Below are positions 61,082-64,000 of a stretch of 64,000 bases of DNA, in pieces. A program made the position numbers and the translations under genes. Below the pieces are notes generated by a model. The model saw only the letters and a list, made by a program, of their open reading frames with translations. It was not told the origin of the DNA and did not search any database. Origin of the DNA: Chloroflexi bacterium HGW-Chloroflexi-10 (GTDB lineage Bacteria; Chloroflexota; Anaerolineae; Anaerolineales; Anaerolineaceae); contig PHBZ01000013.1 of assembly GCA_002840755.1 (NCBI GenBank), positions 62,001-126,000 on the forward strand. The letters run 5' to 3'. The first letter of the stretch is position 1, and every line of letters starts with the position of its first letter.

Positions 61082-64000
61082 TTAGCGGAAGATCACTGGC
61101 ATCCAGATCAATTCGCTGCTGTTCAACCAGACGACAGAATTGATAATCAATTCCTTAGCGCCAGGCTTAAAGACCGAGGAACGCAGTTCATTAATCGCTG
61201 TCATCACCTTATCCGTGGTAACCTCCATTTGATAGGTAATCACCTTTGGTTCGGTTGGTCCAGCGTAGTCCACACAAACCATCGTTCCATCAGAAATCAA
61301 CAGGGAAGCATCATCGGCATTAACAAATGTATAAGCTTCATCACCTAGTACATTTTCCACACCAACGGTTACTTCAGTCAATGGACCGGTAATGTTGTCA
61401 TAAGCAAATACCATTTCATACATACCAGGGCCATTTGTAATTCCACTGTAAATAACAGCTTCCATATCATACGTCTGAGTCGGTTCATGATAAACCTGAA
61501 TATCATCATACTCAACGATTGCTACATCTGGACCAGATGTAGCAAGTGAAACACCCTTAGTTCCTGCTTCATAGACAATTTCCATATCCTGCCATAAAAT
61601 AGCTGCCACATTATTAGGCACATTCGGATCTGGCAATGATTGAACCAGCCATGGCGATCCAGCATAATTATTGGCAGTATCAAAGATCAGGAAACCATCA
61701 TCTGAGAGACCCAAACCCGTATATTCTTCTCCAAAAAACACGAATGGGTTTTGAGTAGGAAAAGCAGTCCAGGCGTCTGTATCACCAAAGATGCCGGATT
61801 GAGGGTTAATACCGAAACCAGCCAGATCCACATATCCACCAAAACCTGTATCACACAATGGGTCGGTTGCATCCGTGGTGATTTCATAATACGATACACC
61901 TGGCATCACCCCGCCCCAGTAGATCTTACCACCGGAACTGGTTGCACCACCGGTAATCGAACCGGGTACTAACTGCATACCTTCTGGCAGGGTGTCTTCT
62001 AGCATATAAATCGCATCTTCACCGGTCACATTCGGCTGGATGGTGATGGTATAAGTTACGATATCACCTTGTTGCGCAGTTTGTACGTCAGCAACTTTGG
62101 TGACATCATCCTCTAGGCGGCGGATATCCACCGGCACGGTCCCAACATTATCCGGGTGAGCCGCATCCGTTCCCACGGTAAACACACCGTACCAGTGTTG
62201 GCCGGCACTCATGTCCGGTTCGTCCCAGAAGAAACGTAAATCGAACAATTCGCCTTTTGCAACGCTGGTTGGGCCTTCAATATAGGCATTGTCCGCGTCG
62301 CCAACCACCACACCAGTGGAAAGGGTCACTGAATCAGGCAGGCCAGCAACACTATCGTCCCAGTTCTGAACAATAACGTAATAATCACCGGCCGGGGGAT
62401 CCATGATGTCCACATATTCCAAAACAGCACCAGTAGCAGACTTAGCAACCTCTACGGCACCGCTACCATCATCATACATCACGAATAAATCAAGATCAAG
62501 CGAGGTAGAGGCAACAATCTCTGTTACAAAGCGTGCTGTATTTGCTCCCACGGTGAATGAGGATACATAAACCTGATCAAAATCATCATAGGGGTCACCA
62601 GTAGTGGGATCTTCTACGAGATCAAAGGTTTCTTGCGCACCTTTCACCAAACCAAAATATTGATGGGTGCGTTCGGTAATCGCAAGTGCCTGCAAATCTT
62701 CCATCAGTTTGGAGCCAGCATCTCGCCGGGTATCAATGAACAAATGCTCCGGAACCACACCAGCAGACGGTAAAACCGCCAATGGCAGGTGTACATCCGG
62801 TGAAAGGTCAGCGTTTTCAGTCAGCTTTACGTCGCCAAAATTCCATTCACCGACAGTAGCAGCATCTACATTAGCAGTAATGGTAATTACCTGAGTAGCG
62901 CCATCCGCAATGCTAAAACTGGCAGGAGAAACACTGATCGTCAAACCAGCAGATTCCGTTACACTGGCTGTCCAATTGGCAGCAGCACCCGAAACGTTCC
63001 TTACGGTACGTGTCCAACTGCATTCTCCAAGACACTGTGAATTGTACACACTGGCCAGATTCAAAGTCTGCGGATTACCGCCATCAGCCGGATTGGCTGC
63101 ATCAAAATTAGCCTTGATTTCATCCATAACCAGGCCGGTGTCCGCAGCCAGATCTACCTGAATCAAACCAGCGCCAAAGTCAAAGACATCACCTTCTGTA
63201 ATTCCATCTTCTTTCTTAATACCCGGGTTAACCGCAGTAAGCATCAATGCTGATTTGATTTCAGCTGCGGTCCATGTAGGATGCAAAGCGGTCAGTAACG
63301 CAGCCGCACCAGCCGTATGCGGGCTGGACATGGAAGTTCCGGAATAGAAATCGAATTCTGCAGCACCACTACCTGGGACCGGGGAATTCACAGCCGCCCA
63401 GATATCCACACCTGGTGCAGTGACATCCGGTTTAAGTACATCAACGGTGCCGTTCGGGCCGCGCGAACTAAAATCGGCCATCACGTTGCCATTGGAAGCG
63501 CTTAAGTCGCGGGTTGCCCCTTGAATGGCAGCTTTATGCCCTGTACCGGAAGCCAGCCAGGTTTTCAGAACAACGCCGTCAGCATAGGTAATATGCACAC
63601 CCGGAATGACATAAGCATCACCGGTTAAGGCATCCGCACTGGCAGCATTATTGGCTAACACATAACCAACAGCTCCCTCCGCCTGCACAGCAATCGCTTT
63701 ATCCACACGGGCGCTTATGCCGCGATCGCACACAACAATTTTATTGGTAAAATCAGTGCCGGCATCCCATACACCACCTTCAGTCGCTAATAAACACAAG
63801 GCGTTGCCAAAATCACCGGCATAAACAATATCTTTTTCAGCCAATGCGGATGTAAAACCTTTACCCACCATATTAGCTGGGGGAGTCGTATCTCCACCGC
63901 TCATACCAATCAATCCGTTCGGGTAAGCGCGATTATGGGTACTGGCCGCAGAGGACATCAACCATGGGGAACGGTGACCGGTTGTTTCCGGATCAGGACC
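61082..64000 (-). CDS. Secreted subtilisin-type protease (S8), 5' end beyond the right edge, C-terminal MPVIFR
   Basis: The frame is open to base 64000, giving 972 visible residues. The first part is a PA domain inserted in the S8 fold (VYAGDFGNALCLL, NKIVVCDRGISARVDKA); then DFSSRGPNGTVDVLKPDVTA and the catalytic Ser in GTSMSSPHTAG. The catalytic Asp and His lie off the window. A fibronectin-type domain (about 330-410), a PPC-like domain with SFTVGANTARFVTEI, and DUF11-like beta domains follow. It ends ELIWMPVIFR, a variant of the tail found in four other exported proteins here. It is an extracellular endopeptidase, probably for feeding on protein. Confidence 0.93.
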   Translation of the reverse strand, partial: GPDPETTGHRSPWLMSSAASTHNRAYPNGLIGMSGGDTTPPANMVGKGFTSALAEKDIVYAGDFGNALCLLATEGGVWDAGTDFTNKIVVCDRGISARVDKAIAVQAEGAVGYVLANNAASADALTGDAYVIPGVHITYADGVVLKTWLASGTGHKAAIQGATRDLSASNGNVMADFSSRGPNGTVDVLKPDVTAPGVDIWAAVNSPVPGSGAAEFDFYSGTSMSSPHTAGAAALLTALHPTWTAAEIKSALMLTAVNPGIKKEDGITEGDVFDFGAGLIQVDLAADTGLVMDEIKANFDAANPADGGNPQTLNLASVYNSQCLGECSWTRTVRNVSGAAANWTASVTESAGLTISVSPASFSIADGATQVITITANVDAATVGEWNFGDVKLTENADLSPDVHLPLAVLPSAGVVPEHLFIDTRRDAGSKLMEDLQALAITERTHQYFGLVKGAQETFDLVEDPTTGDPYDDFDQVYVSSFTVGANTARFVTEIVASTSLDLDLFVMYDDGSGAVEVAKSATGAVLEYVDIMDPPAGDYYVIVQNWDDSVAGLPDSVTLSTGVVVGDADNAYIEGPTSVAKGELFDLRFFWDEPDMSAGQHWYGVFTVGTDAAHPDNVGTVPVDIRRLEDDVTKVADVQTAQQGDIVTYTITIQPNVTGEDAIYMLEDTLPEGMQLVPGSITGGATSSGGKIYWGGVMPGVSYYEITTDATDPLCDTGFGGYVDLAGFGINPQSGIFGDTDAWTAFPTQNPFVFFGEEYTGLGLSDDGFLIFDTANNYAGSPWLVQSLPDPNVPNNVAAILWQDMEIVYEAGTKGVSLATSGPDVAIVEYDDIQVYHEPTQTYDMEAVIYSGITNGPGMYEMVFAYDNITGPLTEVTVGVENVLGDEAYTFVNADDASLLISDGTMVCVDYAGPTEPKVITYQMEVTTDKVMTAINELRSSVFKPGAKELIINSVVWLNSSELIWMPVIFR

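Overview
This window looks like chromosome of a member of the Chloroflexota, most likely an Anaerolineae-type organism. No rRNA is present to confirm that. The reasons are an FMN-riboswitch-controlled RibXY-type riboflavin importer, NBR1-Ig-like and phytase-like lipoproteins, very large secreted repeat proteins ending in a hydrophobic-L/M-P-hydrophobic-R motif, many lipoboxes, and many TTG starts. Coding density is high. I see no prophage, IS element, CRISPR array or plasmid function.

Layout. 1-334 is the start of a lipoprotein gene cut by the left edge. 759-2862 holds greA and lysS. 2992-6665 (minus) is the most striking region: a four-gene operon of a LuxR-type regulator, a RecA/RadA-like protein without a P-loop, a small helical protein, and a family B DNA polymerase with a substituted motif C. 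It is read from a promoter whose 17-bp spacer contains a perfect GAAC-N4-GTTC LexA-type box, so it looks like an SOS-controlled, PolB2-centred counterpart of the ImuA/ImuB/DnaE2 mutasome. 6726-9830 has Lrp, DUF2917, an aldo/keto reductase, a 38-residue lysine-rich protein and a decayed HAD gene. 9860-12184 is a membrane GGDEF-EAL protein. 12497-15330 is a riboflavin ABC importer under an FMN riboswitch. 15454-17989 has a HAD phosphatase, then a TetR/hydrolase pair with an obvious operator. 18248-18856 is an orphan EF-Ts behind a palindromic operator.

19620-23240 encodes a C25 (gingipain-like) protease and a CPBP membrane protease. 23244-25740 encodes a two-subunit NAD synthetase and an Lgt-like membrane protein that lacks catalytic residues. 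26310-28088 is a pabBC fusion. 28131-32797 is a four-gene operon (Yip1 protein, MacB-type ATPase, CARDB-like exoprotein, MacB-type permease).

33201-37119 is a sulfur amino-acid island read on the minus strand. A leader peptide with three Met-Cys pairs and a terminator precede cysK; tRNA-Cys follows; then a SAM-I riboswitch precedes metA (Glu111, so acetyl-CoA type) and metY. Three different sensing layers therefore act on one pathway: Cys-tRNA supply, SAM, and the adjacent tRNA-Cys gene.

37343-46893 contains a HicB-like/DinB fusion, a 28-residue membrane protein, two lipoproteins, a type II NADH dehydrogenase with a textbook Rex operator, a remnant of a sugar ABC permease, murJ and pcrA. 47492-55518 holds two paralogous giant secreted nucleases that share promoter, a long 5' leader and a terminator. 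55709-56725 is holB with a leaderless promoter. 56757-64000 holds two more very large secreted proteins, the last a subtilisin cut by the right edge. Short dispersed intergenic repeats (AATTCCTGATTCC and relatives) recur across the window.
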